Below are positions 17,236-25,461 of a DNA stretch of 64,000 nucleotides, in pieces. Below the pieces are notes generated by a model, which saw only the letters and a list, made by a program, of their open reading frames with translations, searched no databases and was not told the DNA's origin. The stretch's first letter is position 1; each line of letters opens with the position of its first letter. The stretch covers positions 1-64,000 of the forward strand of contig NZ_CYGX02000048.1 of NCBI RefSeq assembly GCF_900019265.1, read 5' to 3'. The position numbers and the translations under genes are program-made. The DNA is from Paraburkholderia ribeironis. Lineage in GTDB: Bacteria > Pseudomonadota > Gammaproteobacteria > Burkholderiales > Burkholderiaceae.

Positions 17236-18669
17236 TCACCGATCCGCCGCTACCGCTGCCACCGCGTCCTGCACATCCCACCCGCCGCCAAGCGACCGAT
17301 ACAACGCGACCGCTGAGAGCGCATGCTCGCGCCTCGCCTGGTTCAGCGATTCCGAATCGCGCAGATACGCCTCCTGTGCAGTGAGCACATCGAGAAAACT
17401 CGACGCGCCGCCCTTGTACAGTTCGGTCGACAGCCGCAGCGCGTGACTGGATGCATCGAGCGCCCCGCCGAGCCGTTGCACCTGTGCCGCACCACTCACC
17501 AGATCGCTGCGGTTGTCCTCGATTTCCTTGAGCGCCTGCAGCATGGTCTGCTGCAAGCCGAGTTGCGATTCGCGCATGCGGCTCTCGCTCGCGTCGATAT
17601 TCGCGGTGATACGGCCCGCGTTGAAGATCGGGCTCGTCGCGTTCAACGCGGCGCTAAAGAGGTTGTCGGTCAGCGTCGGCAAACCGAGGTACGACGAAGC
17701 GAGCAGACCGTCCGCGAGATTGATTTTGAATTGCGGATAGCGCTGCGCCTTCGACACCCCCACTTCCGCCGCGCGCTGTTCGACGGTCGCATACGCGGTG
17801 CGCACGTCGGGTCGTTGCAGGAGCGCGTCCGACGGCAGCATGCGCGGCGCGCTTTGCGCGGGCACCGGAATCTCGCGGGCATCGCCGAGCAGCAAACCAT
17901 CGACACTCTCCGGCGTGCGGCCCGAATACACCGCAATCAGACTCAATTGATGCTGCACGGTGGACTGCACGCGCGGAATCTGCGCCTGCAAATCCTCCAG
18001 CTGGTTCTGCGCCCGCGCGACGTCGAGTTGCGTCGACAGTCCGTAACGCAAACGCTCCTGCGTAAGCTTCAGTGCGCGAGCGCGAATCTGTTCGTTGTCG
18101 CTGAGAATTTGCAGTTGCGCCTGCGCCCAACGCAGATCGATATACGCCGCTGCCGTGTTCGCGGCGAGCGCGAGCCGCAGCTCGTTCAATGCCGCCGTGC
18201 GCCCCGACACCTGCGCCTGCGCCGCCAGCACCGCGAGACGTTCACCGCCGAACACATCGGGCGTCCAGCTCGCCGACAGGCCGAACCCGGCTTGACGCAC
18301 GTAGCCGAGCGGGGGCGGCGTGTTCTGGCGCTCGGTGGAAGCGGTCGCGTTGGCGCTCAACTCGGGCAGCAACGCCGCGCGATTTTGCGTCACCAGATCC
18401 TGCGCCTGCTTGATGCGCTCCACTGCGGCCTGCAGGTCGAGATTGCCGGTCAGCACCGACTCGACGAGTCGATGCATCACCGGGTCGCCGAATTGCGCCC
18501 ACCACGCGCCGGCGCTCACGCTGTCTTGCGGGGCGTCGACACTCCATGCGTCCGGAGCGACGGTCTTGACCGTCTGCGGCAGATCCGCGTGCGTGGCCGG
18601 TTGCACCGCGCATGCCGCGAGTGCGAGCACTGCCGCGCTCGTCAATACCTTGATAACGAAAGCCTTCAT
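17236..18669 (-). CDS. NodT-family efflux outer-membrane lipoprotein
   Basis: A 477-residue TolC/OprM-like outer-membrane channel protein. The signal peptide ends at the lipobox LAAC (about residues 17-20). Two repeats of the OEP domain follow, with the family motifs WWAQFGDPVMHRLVESVLTGNLDLQAAVERIKQAQ and, in the second half, GRITANIDASESRMRESQLGLQQTMLQALKEIEDN. It should form the exit duct for the MFS pump. It is the last gene of the HlyD/MFS/OMF operon (10 bases after the MFS gene) with GAGGAA before the ATG. Confidence 0.92.
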   Translation of the reverse strand: MKAFVIKVLTSAAVLALAACAVQPATHADLPQTVKTVAPDAWSVDAPQDSVSAGAWWAQFGDPVMHRLVESVLTGNLDLQAAVERIKQAQDLVTQNRAALLPELSANATASTERQNTPPPLGYVRQAGFGLSASWTPDVFGGERLAVLAAQAQVSGRTAALNELRLALAANTAAAYIDLRWAQAQLQILSDNEQIRARALKLTQERLRYGLSTQLDVARAQNQLEDLQAQIPRVQSTVQHQLSLIAVYSGRTPESVDGLLLGDAREIPVPAQSAPRMLPSDALLQRPDVRTAYATVEQRAAEVGVSKAQRYPQFKINLADGLLASSYLGLPTLTDNLFSAALNATSPIFNAGRITANIDASESRMRESQLGLQQTMLQALKEIEDNRSDLVSGAAQVQRLGGALDASSHALRLSTELYKGGASSFLDVLTAQEAYLRDSESLNQARREHALSAVALYRSLGGGWDVQDAVAAVAADR

Positions 18670-18679
18670 GTTGGATTCC

Positions 18680-20251
18680 TCAATGGGCGTCAGGCGGCGG
18701 CGCGGCGTTGCCGAATGGGTGCGAAAACAGCACGCTCAGCAACCCGACCACGAAACAGAGCGACACGGCGAAAAACGTGTCGGAGAAAGTGAGCACGAGT
18801 GCTTCGCGCATCAGCAACGCGTGCAACTCGGCGAGCCCCGCATTAGCCGCATTCAACAGATCTCCGCCGACCGCCGCGAAATAGTCGGCCTGCTTTTGCA
18901 GGATCGCTTCGACGACCGGCCTGCCCGCGTTGAGATGCTCGTCGAGCCGCTCGAAGTGGAGGTTCAAACGGTCGTTGAGCATCGTGCTGCTCACCGCGAT
19001 GCCGATCGCGCCGCCGAGGTTGCGCATCAGGTTGAAGAGTCCGCTCGCGGAGCGCAGCCTCGATGGCGGCAACGCCCCGAGCGCCATCGTGACGATAGGC
19101 GGAATGCAGAACTGCTGGCCGATGCCGCGCAGCGCCTGCGGGATCAGCAATTGCTGCCAGCCCCATTGACTCGTGAGCGGCACATACAGGTAGCAGCCGA
19201 TGCCGAACAGCGCGAGCCCGAACACCATCAACAAGCGCATATCGACAAAGCGCGCCAGCGTCGAATACGCGCCCAGTGCGAGCAATTGAAAACAGCCGAC
19301 CGACAGCAATGCCAGACCGATCTGCAATGAGTCGAAGCCACGCACGCGTGATAAAAACACCGGTGTCAGAAACACCGTGCAGAAGATCCCGATCCCGGTG
19401 ATAAACGACAGCAAGCTGCCGATCCCGAAGTTGCGCACCGCAAGCGCGCGCAGATCGACGATCGGCTCTTTCGCCGTGAACGCATGCACGAGAAAAAGAA
19501 ACCCGCAGATCGCCGCTACCCACGTGCATAGCACGATCACGTCGTCCCCGAACCAGTTCTTGCGCGGGCCTTCTTCGAGCACGTATTCGAGGCAGCCGAG
19601 AAAGCCCGACACCAGCACAATGCCGACGTAGTCGCCTTTTTTCAGCAACGACAGATCGACCTTGTCGATGTGCACGAACCTCGGCACCATCAGCGTGACG
19701 ATGACGCCCGGCACCAGGTTCAGGTAGAACAGCCAGTGCCACGACCATTGGGATGTGATCCAGCCGCCGATCACGGGGCCGATGGTCGGCGCGAGCGACG
19801 CCAATGCGCCGATCGTGGTGGAGGCGATCAGCCGCTGCTTGCCGGGAAACAGGACGAACGCGGTGGTGAACACGGTCGGAATCATCGCCGCGCCGAGCGC
19901 GCCCTGCAAACCGCGAAACAGGATCATCGAGTTGATGTCCCATGCGAGTCCGCACAGCATGCTGGTGACGGTAAAGCCGAGCGCGGAGAACGTGAAGAGC
20001 CAGCGCGTCGAGAACACGCGGGTGAGCCAGCCGGACATCGGGATCACGATGATTTCGGCAATCAGATACGAGGTCTGCACCCACGAGAGTTCATCCTGGC
20101 TCGCGGATAGTCCGCCGCCAATGTCTCTGAGCGAAGACGCCACGATCTGGATATCGAGCGTCGCCATGAAGAAGCCAACGCACATCAGCGTGAACGCGAA
20201 AACCTTGGTGCGGGTCGGCTGGTCGGCGGGATTGTCGAGGACTTGAGTCAT
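18680..20251 (-). CDS. DHA2 family MFS drug exporter (EmrB/QacA type)
   Basis: A 523-residue inner-membrane drug:H+ antiporter with 14 predicted helices. Visible signatures are FMATLDIQIVASSLRDIGGGLSAS in helix 1, where the DHA2 D-x-x-I/V-V pattern sits, SYLIAEIIVIPMSGWLTRVFSTR (motif A-like) and the family's GLQGALGAAMIPTVFT motif C-like region. It exports hydrophobic toxic compounds together with the adjacent HlyD-type adaptor and NodT channel. The start chosen is the ATG at 20251 (MTQVLDN); the frame extends 12 codons upstream into the adaptor gene, which is less likely. Only seven bases separate it from the adaptor stop. Confidence 0.92.
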   Translation of the reverse strand: MTQVLDNPADQPTRTKVFAFTLMCVGFFMATLDIQIVASSLRDIGGGLSASQDELSWVQTSYLIAEIIVIPMSGWLTRVFSTRWLFTFSALGFTVTSMLCGLAWDINSMILFRGLQGALGAAMIPTVFTTAFVLFPGKQRLIASTTIGALASLAPTIGPVIGGWITSQWSWHWLFYLNLVPGVIVTLMVPRFVHIDKVDLSLLKKGDYVGIVLVSGFLGCLEYVLEEGPRKNWFGDDVIVLCTWVAAICGFLFLVHAFTAKEPIVDLRALAVRNFGIGSLLSFITGIGIFCTVFLTPVFLSRVRGFDSLQIGLALLSVGCFQLLALGAYSTLARFVDMRLLMVFGLALFGIGCYLYVPLTSQWGWQQLLIPQALRGIGQQFCIPPIVTMALGALPPSRLRSASGLFNLMRNLGGAIGIAVSSTMLNDRLNLHFERLDEHLNAGRPVVEAILQKQADYFAAVGGDLLNAANAGLAELHALLMREALVLTFSDTFFAVSLCFVVGLLSVLFSHPFGNAAPPPDAH

Positions 20252-20258
20252 GATCGGC

Positions 20259-21359
20259 TTATCCGCGCACCGGTTCGCCGCCGGCATTCACATGTACCTT
20301 CACGGTGGCCGACAGGCCGGGCCGCAGCACACCCTGCATGTCCTTCGGCACGTCGAGGCGCACGCGCACCGGTACGCGCTGCACGATCTTCGTGAAGTTG
20401 CCGGTGGCATTTTCAGCGGGCAGCACGCTGAAGGTCGCACCGGTAGCCGGCGCGAGGCTCTCCACCACGCCGTGAAGCCGCTTGCTCGACGCGTCGAGAT
20501 CGACGTCGACGCCGTCGCCGACGTGCATCTTCTTCAACTGGTCTTCCTTGAAGTTCGCGTCGACCCACAGGCCGCTCGACGGCACCACGGTCAGCAGCGA
20601 AACGCCCGTGTTGGCCAGCAGCCCCACGCGCGCCGTGCGATTGCCGACATAGCCGTCGATCGGCGCGCGAATCGTGGTGTATTCCACGTTTAGCGCCGCG
20701 ACGCGCTGCGCCGCTTGCGCCGTCGCGATGCGTGCCTCGGCATCGCCGATCTGCGCATCGAGCACGGCGATCTGACGCTGCGCCGCAATCAGCGCCGCAC
20801 TGCTGCGATCGACGGCGGCGTGCGCTTTGGTCAGATCGGCATCGGCCCGCTCGACCACCTGGTTCGATACCGCGTCGTCCTTCACCAGTTCCCGATAGCG
20901 CGTCTGATCGGCGGCGCTGCGCGTCAGCTCGGCGCCCGAAGCGCGGACCTCGGCGGCCTGCTCGTTGATGGTGGCGAGCTGCAAGGACTTCTTCGCCTGC
21001 AACTCGATGACCGCGGCCTGCGCGCTGCGCACTTCGGCGTCGGCCTGCGCGAGACGGGCGTCGTAGTCGCGCGCATCGAGCCGCACCAGCACCTGATCGG
21101 CGTGGACGAACTGGTTGTCATGCACCAGTACATCGGTGACGAAACCGTTCACCTTCGGCGCCATCACGGTCACGTCGCCGCCCACGTAGGCATCGTCAGT
21201 CGCTTCGACGAAGCGGCCGGCAAAGAACCAGTAGGTCGCCGCGACCGCCAGCGCGACGAGCACCGACAGGATGGCGAGCAGCATCCACGGTATGCGGCGC
21301 GCCGGCTTGGCGATGTGCGCCGCACTCGGCGGGGCGATGGTCGAAGGTGTAGTGGACAT
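20259..21359 (-). CDS. EmrA/HlyD-family periplasmic adaptor
   Basis: A 366-residue membrane-fusion protein. An N-terminal transmembrane anchor (about 25-45, ILSVLVALAVAATYWFFAGR) is followed by the biotinyl-lipoyl half-motif (VTVMAPKVNGFVTDVLVHDNQFVHADQVLVRLD), a long coiled-coil hairpin (about 90-190) and the second lipoyl half (YTTIRAPIDGYVGNRTARVGLL). It links the MFS pump to the outer-membrane channel. No Shine-Dalgarno is obvious; a 12-bp operator-like element starts 11 bases before the ATG, which would suit transcription starting at or near the start codon. It is the first gene of the pump operon. Confidence 0.92.
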   Translation of the reverse strand: MSTTPSTIAPPSAAHIAKPARRIPWMLLAILSVLVALAVAATYWFFAGRFVEATDDAYVGGDVTVMAPKVNGFVTDVLVHDNQFVHADQVLVRLDARDYDARLAQADAEVRSAQAAVIELQAKKSLQLATINEQAAEVRASGAELTRSAADQTRYRELVKDDAVSNQVVERADADLTKAHAAVDRSSAALIAAQRQIAVLDAQIGDAEARIATAQAAQRVAALNVEYTTIRAPIDGYVGNRTARVGLLANTGVSLLTVVPSSGLWVDANFKEDQLKKMHVGDGVDVDLDASSKRLHGVVESLAPATGATFSVLPAENATGNFTKIVQRVPVRVRLDVPKDMQGVLRPGLSATVKVHVNAGGEPVRG

Positions 21360-21370
21360 GGTGTCGATAT

Positions 21371-21382
21371 GTGCGTATGCAC
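21371..21382. promoter_or_regulatory. Operator-like element, copy 1 (before the adaptor gene)
   Basis: GTGCGTATGCAC, with GTGC/GCAC arms in inverted repeat, begins 12 bases upstream of the adaptor ATG and overlaps a CATATC sequence that could be its -10 box. The same 12-mer recurs at 21896 and, in reverse, at 22394, which strongly suggests a MarR binding site. Confidence 0.7.
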
Positions 21383-21440
21383 TCGTTGCGTTGAAAAAAA
21401 CGGCGCAATGCGCCGGCCCTCATTACCGCTGCAAGCGGTC

Positions 21441-21863
21441 TCAGATTGAATCCTGTGTGATGGCAAACAGTTCGCCGCGCAACGCAGCCGCGCGCTGTTC
21501 GCCGAAGCGGTGCTCGAATTCAGCTTGCGCGGCATACCAGTGCTTGCGGCCCGCCGTCAGTCGCTCGTCGCCTGCCGCCGTGAGCGCAATCGTCAACGCA
21601 CGCGCATCCGCGCCGAGCGCCTCGCTCGACACCAGCCCGTCGCGGCGCAGCGGCTGAAGCGTGCGGACCAGTGTGGTGCGCTGCATGCGCATGACCTCGG
21701 CGATCTGCTTCATCGTCATCGGACCGGTGCGTTTTAGCCGGCACAGCAACGAAAACTGCGTGATAGTCAGGCCGACATTCGCCAGATGCCGGTCGTAGAT
21801 CTGCGACACATAGCGCGCGGCCTGGCGGATCGCAAAGCAGTCGTCGTCGAATAGGGCTTCCAT
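21441..21863 (-). CDS. MarR family transcriptional regulator 1
   Basis: A 140-residue winged-helix regulator: dimer helix MEALFDDDCFAIRQAARYVSQIYDRHL, then the DNA-binding core TQFSLLCRLKRTGPMTMKQIAEVMRMQRTTLVRTLQPLRRDGLV and the C-terminal dimer helix. The start at 21863 has GAGGAAA at proper distance. It lies 81 bases upstream of the efflux operon on the same strand and is most likely its repressor, released by pump substrates. It is the same length as, and clearly paralogous to, the second MarR protein just upstream, from which the recognition-helix segment differs (MRMQRTTLVR against MVMERTTLVR). Confidence 0.92.
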   Translation of the reverse strand: MEALFDDDCFAIRQAARYVSQIYDRHLANVGLTITQFSLLCRLKRTGPMTMKQIAEVMRMQRTTLVRTLQPLRRDGLVSSEALGADARALTIALTAAGDERLTAGRKHWYAAQAEFEHRFGEQRAAALRGELFAITQDSI

Positions 21864-21895
21864 CACTACGTTTCCTCGTAGGTCAGAGTGCGTGA

Positions 21896-21907
21896 GTGCG
21901 TATGCAC
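21896..21907. promoter_or_regulatory. Operator-like element, copy 2 (before marR1)
   Basis: A second exact GTGCGTATGCAC followed by ATATT, placed 32 bases upstream of the first MarR gene. With flanks, the three copies fit a consensus close to ATATGTGCATACGCACATAT. Confidence 0.7.
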
Positions 21908-21954
21908 ATATTGGGGCGTGCCGATGGCCGCTGGAACAAGCTCGTGCGCCCTGT

Positions 21955-22377
21955 TTAACCGGTAATACTGAACAACTCCGCGCGCAGCGTTTTGGCGCGC
22001 GCACGGCCGAACTGCTTTTCAAACTCGTCCTGCGCGGCACGCCATGCAATCGCGGCCTGATCGAACATGGTTTCGCCCTGCTCCGTCAGACTGAACAGAA
22101 AAGTACGGCCGTCATGCTCCGCCGGTTCCGCAACCACCAGACCGTCGCGCTGCAATGGCTTCATCGCGCGAACCAGCGTGGTGCGCTCCATCACCATCGC
22201 GTCCGCCAGATCGGCCATCGGCAGATTAGGCGTGCGCGCGAGCTTGGCGAGGATCGTGAACTGCGCAGCCGTCAGCCCCACGTCGCCGAGATGGCGTTCG
22301 TAGATTTGCGTGACGTGCCGCGCGGCCTGACGCAGCGCGAAGCAGTTGCATTCTTCGTAAGTAAGAGGACGGGTCAT
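21955..22377 (-). CDS. MarR family transcriptional regulator 2
   Basis: A 140-residue paralogue of the neighbouring regulator: MTRPLTYEECNCFALRQAARHVTQIYERHLGDVGLTAAQFTILAKLART, wing region VVAEPAEHDGRTFLFSLTEQG. The frame stays open upstream to 22767 but the added sequence is not domain-like. The ATG at 22377 has no ribosome binding site, but a near-consensus promoter ends seven bases before it, so the mRNA may be leaderless. The gene ends 91 bases before the start of regulator 1. It may be an auto-repressor and co-regulator of the pump. Confidence 0.9.
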   Translation of the reverse strand: MTRPLTYEECNCFALRQAARHVTQIYERHLGDVGLTAAQFTILAKLARTPNLPMADLADAMVMERTTLVRAMKPLQRDGLVVAEPAEHDGRTFLFSLTEQGETMFDQAAIAWRAAQDEFEKQFGRARAKTLRAELFSITG

Positions 22378-22384
22378 GTTGGGC

Positions 22385-22413
22385 AGTGTATATGTGCATA
22401 CGCACAGAGTCAA
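22385..22413 (-). promoter_or_regulatory. Sigma-70 type promoter of the second MarR gene
   Basis: Reading leftwards: TTGACT (22413-22408), a spacer of exactly 17 bases, then TACACT (22390-22385), then seven bases and the ATG at 22377. The spacer contains the operator-like 12-mer, so a bound repressor would block RNA polymerase directly. Confidence 0.75.
22394..22405. promoter_or_regulatory. Operator-like element, copy 3 (before marR2)
   Basis: GTGCATACGCAC, the exact reverse complement of the element at 21371 and 21896, located inside the spacer of the TTGACT/TACACT promoter. Confidence 0.75.
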
Positions 22414-22420
22414 GTTTTTT

Positions 22421-22434
22421 CGGGTATCCGTGTT
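22421..22434. repeat. Left copy of a 14-bp inverted repeat flanking the HEPN island
   Basis: CGGGTATCCGTGTT here matches, at 13 of 14 positions, the reverse complement of the sequence at 25402-25415 (CGGGTATCCGTATT). The pair brackets the two AT-richer genes. Confidence 0.45.
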
Positions 22435-22712
22435 CCGCGGTTGATTTGTCATTGTGCGGCGCAGTGAAAGCGGCGGGATGCCAGTGGCTACAGAGGTGTC
22501 GCCGAACGGGCCATGAGCGGCCAGTCGACAGCGTGGCACAGATCGTTGACAATCCGCTCGCAGTATCACCCGCCTGGTAATGGCCACTCGCAGATGATCT
22601 AAATGGCCGGGCCTTCGGCCCATGCTGCCGGCGGCGAAAGCAGGCCAAGAAGCGGGGTCCGAGTGCCCGATACAATTTGGTACTCCCATCAAGCCCGTGA
22701 CAGTGAGCCCAA
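22435..22712. other. Non-coding left border of the HEPN island
   Basis: About 280 bases between the regulator promoter and the first island gene, with no convincing gene. Short frames exist on both strands. The character of the DNA changes here from the GC-rich efflux block to the AT-richer island. It may hold remnants of older mobile DNA, which I cannot identify. Confidence 0.35.
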
Positions 22713-23702
22713 ATGGCAAATCGCAGAATAATTGAGTTGGTACAGGAGGCGCTCGCGGTTCGTGCAAGAGCTTACGGCCCGAACAGTGATTCCACGTGGG
22801 TAGAGGTTAAAAAGCGAATGCACGAACTTAGGACGCTCGCAGCGACAGTCGAGAGCAACGAAGTTCGTCGGCACGTGATTGTCGCGTCGATCGCAACGCT
22901 TCAGACGTTCGTTCGCTTTTCAATCTCCGAAATCGTCAATTCCGGAGCGCAATATCGCCTACGCGCGGCGGAAAGGATTCCGGAGAAGTATTCGGTGAAG
23001 GACGTCCTCATGCTCTTGGACGATCAGACCATCAGCTTTGGCGAACTAGTGGCGCATATCGCTTCGTACAATTCGGTTACGGATGTGACCTCTTGGCTCG
23101 GTGCGATACTTGGACTTGATCTGAAGAGTGCGCTATCTGACGCCCGTAGTCATTACATGCTGCGCAGAGGTTCAAAGGGGGCACCTCTTCTGGTTGCCGA
23201 CGTGGATCAGTTGTTAGCTGATGTAGAAAACACCTTCCGGCTCCGGCATATATTGGCCCACGAGATGGCCTATGGACTTTCTATCGAATCCGAAGAGTGC
23301 CGACGCTTGGTAGGAGCGGTGGACCGATTTATCGCGGCTCTCAACGCAGTTATCTGGAACACCGCTTACACGGAAGCGCCATTATCGCCGGAGGAATTCT
23401 ACGCGCGGGTAAGCGAAGCGCGACGCGCTGCTAGAAGCGAGCTTGCTATGAGCCTATTTCGAGCAAGGGAGGTGGCTCGGATACTGGGATCTTCAGCGTG
23501 GCTCCGCAAAAGTCACCTTCACTGGGTGCGGTTCGGGCGAGCGTGGGTGGGAGGAGGACTAAAAGACGAGCTCGTGGGACCCATGCCAGAAGTTCTTCGA
23601 TTTGGAGAGACAGACATGATACTTCGACGAGCTGCGCAGGTAGCAGAATGGCTCGCCTTTTGGGGAGACCCACTTACCCTTAAGGATCGCTGGCGAAAAT
23701 AG
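22713..23702 (+). CDS. Predicted HEPN-domain protein, island gene 1
   Basis: A 329-residue protein of unknown function. The helix RRHVIVASIATLQTFVRFSISEIV (about 52-75) and the motif RHILAH at 178-183 (Arg178-His179-x3-His183) match the bipartite pattern of HEPN RNases, whose catalytic motif is Rx4-6H, often with a polar residue after the Arg. The second half is helical and Arg-rich. No signal peptide or membrane segment is seen. Codon use is less G/C-biased at third positions than in the genes on either side, suggesting horizontal acquisition. It is on the plus strand, isolated from the flanking minus-strand operons, and is followed after about 140 bases by a second HEPN-like gene. The function is inferred only from the motif. 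Confidence 0.7.
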   Translation: MANRRIIELVQEALAVRARAYGPNSDSTWVEVKKRMHELRTLAATVESNEVRRHVIVASIATLQTFVRFSISEIVNSGAQYRLRAAERIPEKYSVKDVLMLLDDQTISFGELVAHIASYNSVTDVTSWLGAILGLDLKSALSDARSHYMLRRGSKGAPLLVADVDQLLADVENTFRLRHILAHEMAYGLSIESEECRRLVGAVDRFIAALNAVIWNTAYTEAPLSPEEFYARVSEARRAARSELAMSLFRAREVARILGSSAWLRKSHLHWVRFGRAWVGGGLKDELVGPMPEVLRFGETDMILRRAAQVAEWLAFWGDPLTLKDRWRK

Positions 23703-23843
23703 CATCACAGGAACTAGGGCGCGCTCTGCAACCGTGCGTTTACGCGACAAGCCACTGTACTGGGGATGAGAGCATCCATCCCGATGCATGTCGGGGTTAG
23801 ATATCCGCCGCTCGTGCGAGTGCGTCACACTGAAAGGAAAGCC

Positions 23844-25190
23844 TTGAATACTTCAAAAACGTATTCGCGGGAAATTGGTCTGTTACGCACCCTCGCGATC
23901 CACCTTGAGAGACGGCCCCTGCCATTTGAACGGCTCACGCAGGCGGCGCTACGACGAGAAGGTCTTGGGCATGTACGTGAGACTGCGGCTGGTGTCATTG
24001 CCATTCGCATGCCTGGACATCACGCGCTCACCGAACTCACTGACTGCGTTTTAGACCAAATCCCCGGTCTGGAGCGGGGCGCAATATATGCAGATATCGA
24101 GGCGGAGCTGTTCAACTTCATCGAGAGCTACGTCGATCGTGAACCATCGAGCATTGGAACCGTCGACGCAGAGGCCCTCTTGGCGCGCTTAACGAACTGG
24201 TTTACTGCGAGAGCGACGCCGCGACGTGTTTTTGTGCCTTGTCTAATCAGTCGCACGCCTGCGCCGCGCTTCGAAATCGGCCCAGTTACGTTTGAATTTT
24301 CCGACCGCATCACTACGAGTGACTTTTATCCGCAGGGTCGCGGGGATGGGATATTCGATCGGCGTGGATTTGACGATCTCGTGCGATGGATGCGCGACGA
24401 AAAAGCTGATTGGCTGGCGCGCGTTGACGTCGCTGGTTGTGAGCAAAAGCGCGCTGAAGAAATAGCGGAACTTGCGGTCGATCTTGTAATCGTTGGATTG
24501 CAGCTCGCGGCGCCTTATCTCGACACGCGCACTATGGCACGGCTCGGTGCGAGGCGAGGAACATCGCAAAAGCGCACTCTGTCGGAAGCAAATGGCTACT
24601 TTAGTAGTGGCTGGGCGCGCAAAGAGCCGGGAATGACAATTGGCCAAGGAACTCTACCTGAGATCATGAGACAGGCCGCGCCCATTTTTACTGCAGTCGG
24701 GAACGTAGTACGTTCGTTCGCTACTGGGTCCCTTCGTCTGGCGGTGCTTGAGCAGGCCTGGTGCGACGCTGCATATTGGTTTCATCAAGGATTGACAGAG
24801 TCGATAGACTCCATCGCGATAACAAAGCTCGAGACGGCGTTGGAGGTGTTGGTGCGCGCAGAAAGCAGTAAGGGAAGCGAGCGGCGTATGTTTGAGATAT
24901 TAGGCGCGTTTTTTGGTTTGGAGCCGGATGATCCGATTGCGCCCGGGTCCACGCTAACCGCAAGGCAATTTGCGCGGAATGTGGTTCGTGACCGTTCTCG
25001 TATTCTGCATGGGACATGGTCCACTTTGAACATGCGCGGCATAGACAGAGCAGGCATGGAAGGCTTCGTAAGTACAGTCCTCCGAACGGCCGTCATTGAG
25101 CTTGAGGCTTACACGCATCTCGCACAGCGGCCTGATGACATCGACCATTTTCTCGACTGGGTTGGGCGCCGGAGAGCGACATCTTTGTGA
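23844..25190 (+). CDS. Predicted Apea-like HEPN protein, island gene 2
   Basis: A protein of about 448 residues. The first 300 residues are not recognised. The C-terminal part has the HEPN layout: helix AITKLETALEVLVRAESSKGSERRM (about 326-349) and, after a spacer, RDRSRILHG with Arg384-x4-His389 as the candidate RNase motif, close to Apea-like HEPN domains. I chose a TTG start because AAAGGAAA precedes it at good spacing; an in-frame ATG at 23766 would add 26 residues but lacks a ribosome binding site. It shares the lower GC and relaxed codon bias of island gene 1, and the two are probably co-transcribed. A defence or toxin role is inference. Confidence 0.7.
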   Translation: MNTSKTYSREIGLLRTLAIHLERRPLPFERLTQAALRREGLGHVRETAAGVIAIRMPGHHALTELTDCVLDQIPGLERGAIYADIEAELFNFIESYVDREPSSIGTVDAEALLARLTNWFTARATPRRVFVPCLISRTPAPRFEIGPVTFEFSDRITTSDFYPQGRGDGIFDRRGFDDLVRWMRDEKADWLARVDVAGCEQKRAEEIAELAVDLVIVGLQLAAPYLDTRTMARLGARRGTSQKRTLSEANGYFSSGWARKEPGMTIGQGTLPEIMRQAAPIFTAVGNVVRSFATGSLRLAVLEQAWCDAAYWFHQGLTESIDSIAITKLETALEVLVRAESSKGSERRMFEILGAFFGLEPDDPIAPGSTLTARQFARNVVRDRSRILHGTWSTLNMRGIDRAGMEGFVSTVLRTAVIELEAYTHLAQRPDDIDHFLDWVGRRRATSL

Positions 25191-25461
25191 TTGTAAGTTC
25201 GTGAGGCCATCATCGAAGGCTGGCGATCCAGGAGCGGTGGGGGGGCCGGAGAGAGCGTATGTCTGCTGGGCCTTAGAAGCAGTCGCTGAGGTTTCGAAGT
25301 CCCCAACGGCTGCAACGGGTCCGAAATGCGTCCGCCGTCCGCCGGACGGTTGGCGCCCCCGATTTTTGCGATGCAGCAGAGAACGCCTGTATCAACCCCA
25401 AAATACGGATACCCGTTTTTTCGCTGACCAGAAGATTTGCCGAAAGGATTTGCCGAAAGCG
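25191..25461. other. Non-coding right border of the HEPN island
   Basis: About 270 bases without a gene. A compact hairpin, CCGTCC-GCC-GGACGG (25335-25349), followed shortly by TTTTT, could terminate the island transcript. The right copy of the flanking inverted repeat lies at 25402-25415. Confidence 0.4.
25402..25415. repeat. Right copy of a 14-bp inverted repeat flanking the HEPN island
   Basis: AATACGGATACCCG, whose reverse complement matches 22421-22434 at 13 of 14 positions. The two copies are about 3 kb apart in opposite orientation. Confidence 0.45.

Noticed and set aside
16902..17384. Open frame giving ARHARHARH and GVRGVRGV repeats
   Set aside because: It results from the two 9-bp arrays and has no ribosome site or domain-like sequence.
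25191..25461. Possible tRNA or integration site at the island border
   Set aside because: A compact hairpin is present but no cloverleaf, anticodon loop or CCA-end pattern could be drawn.
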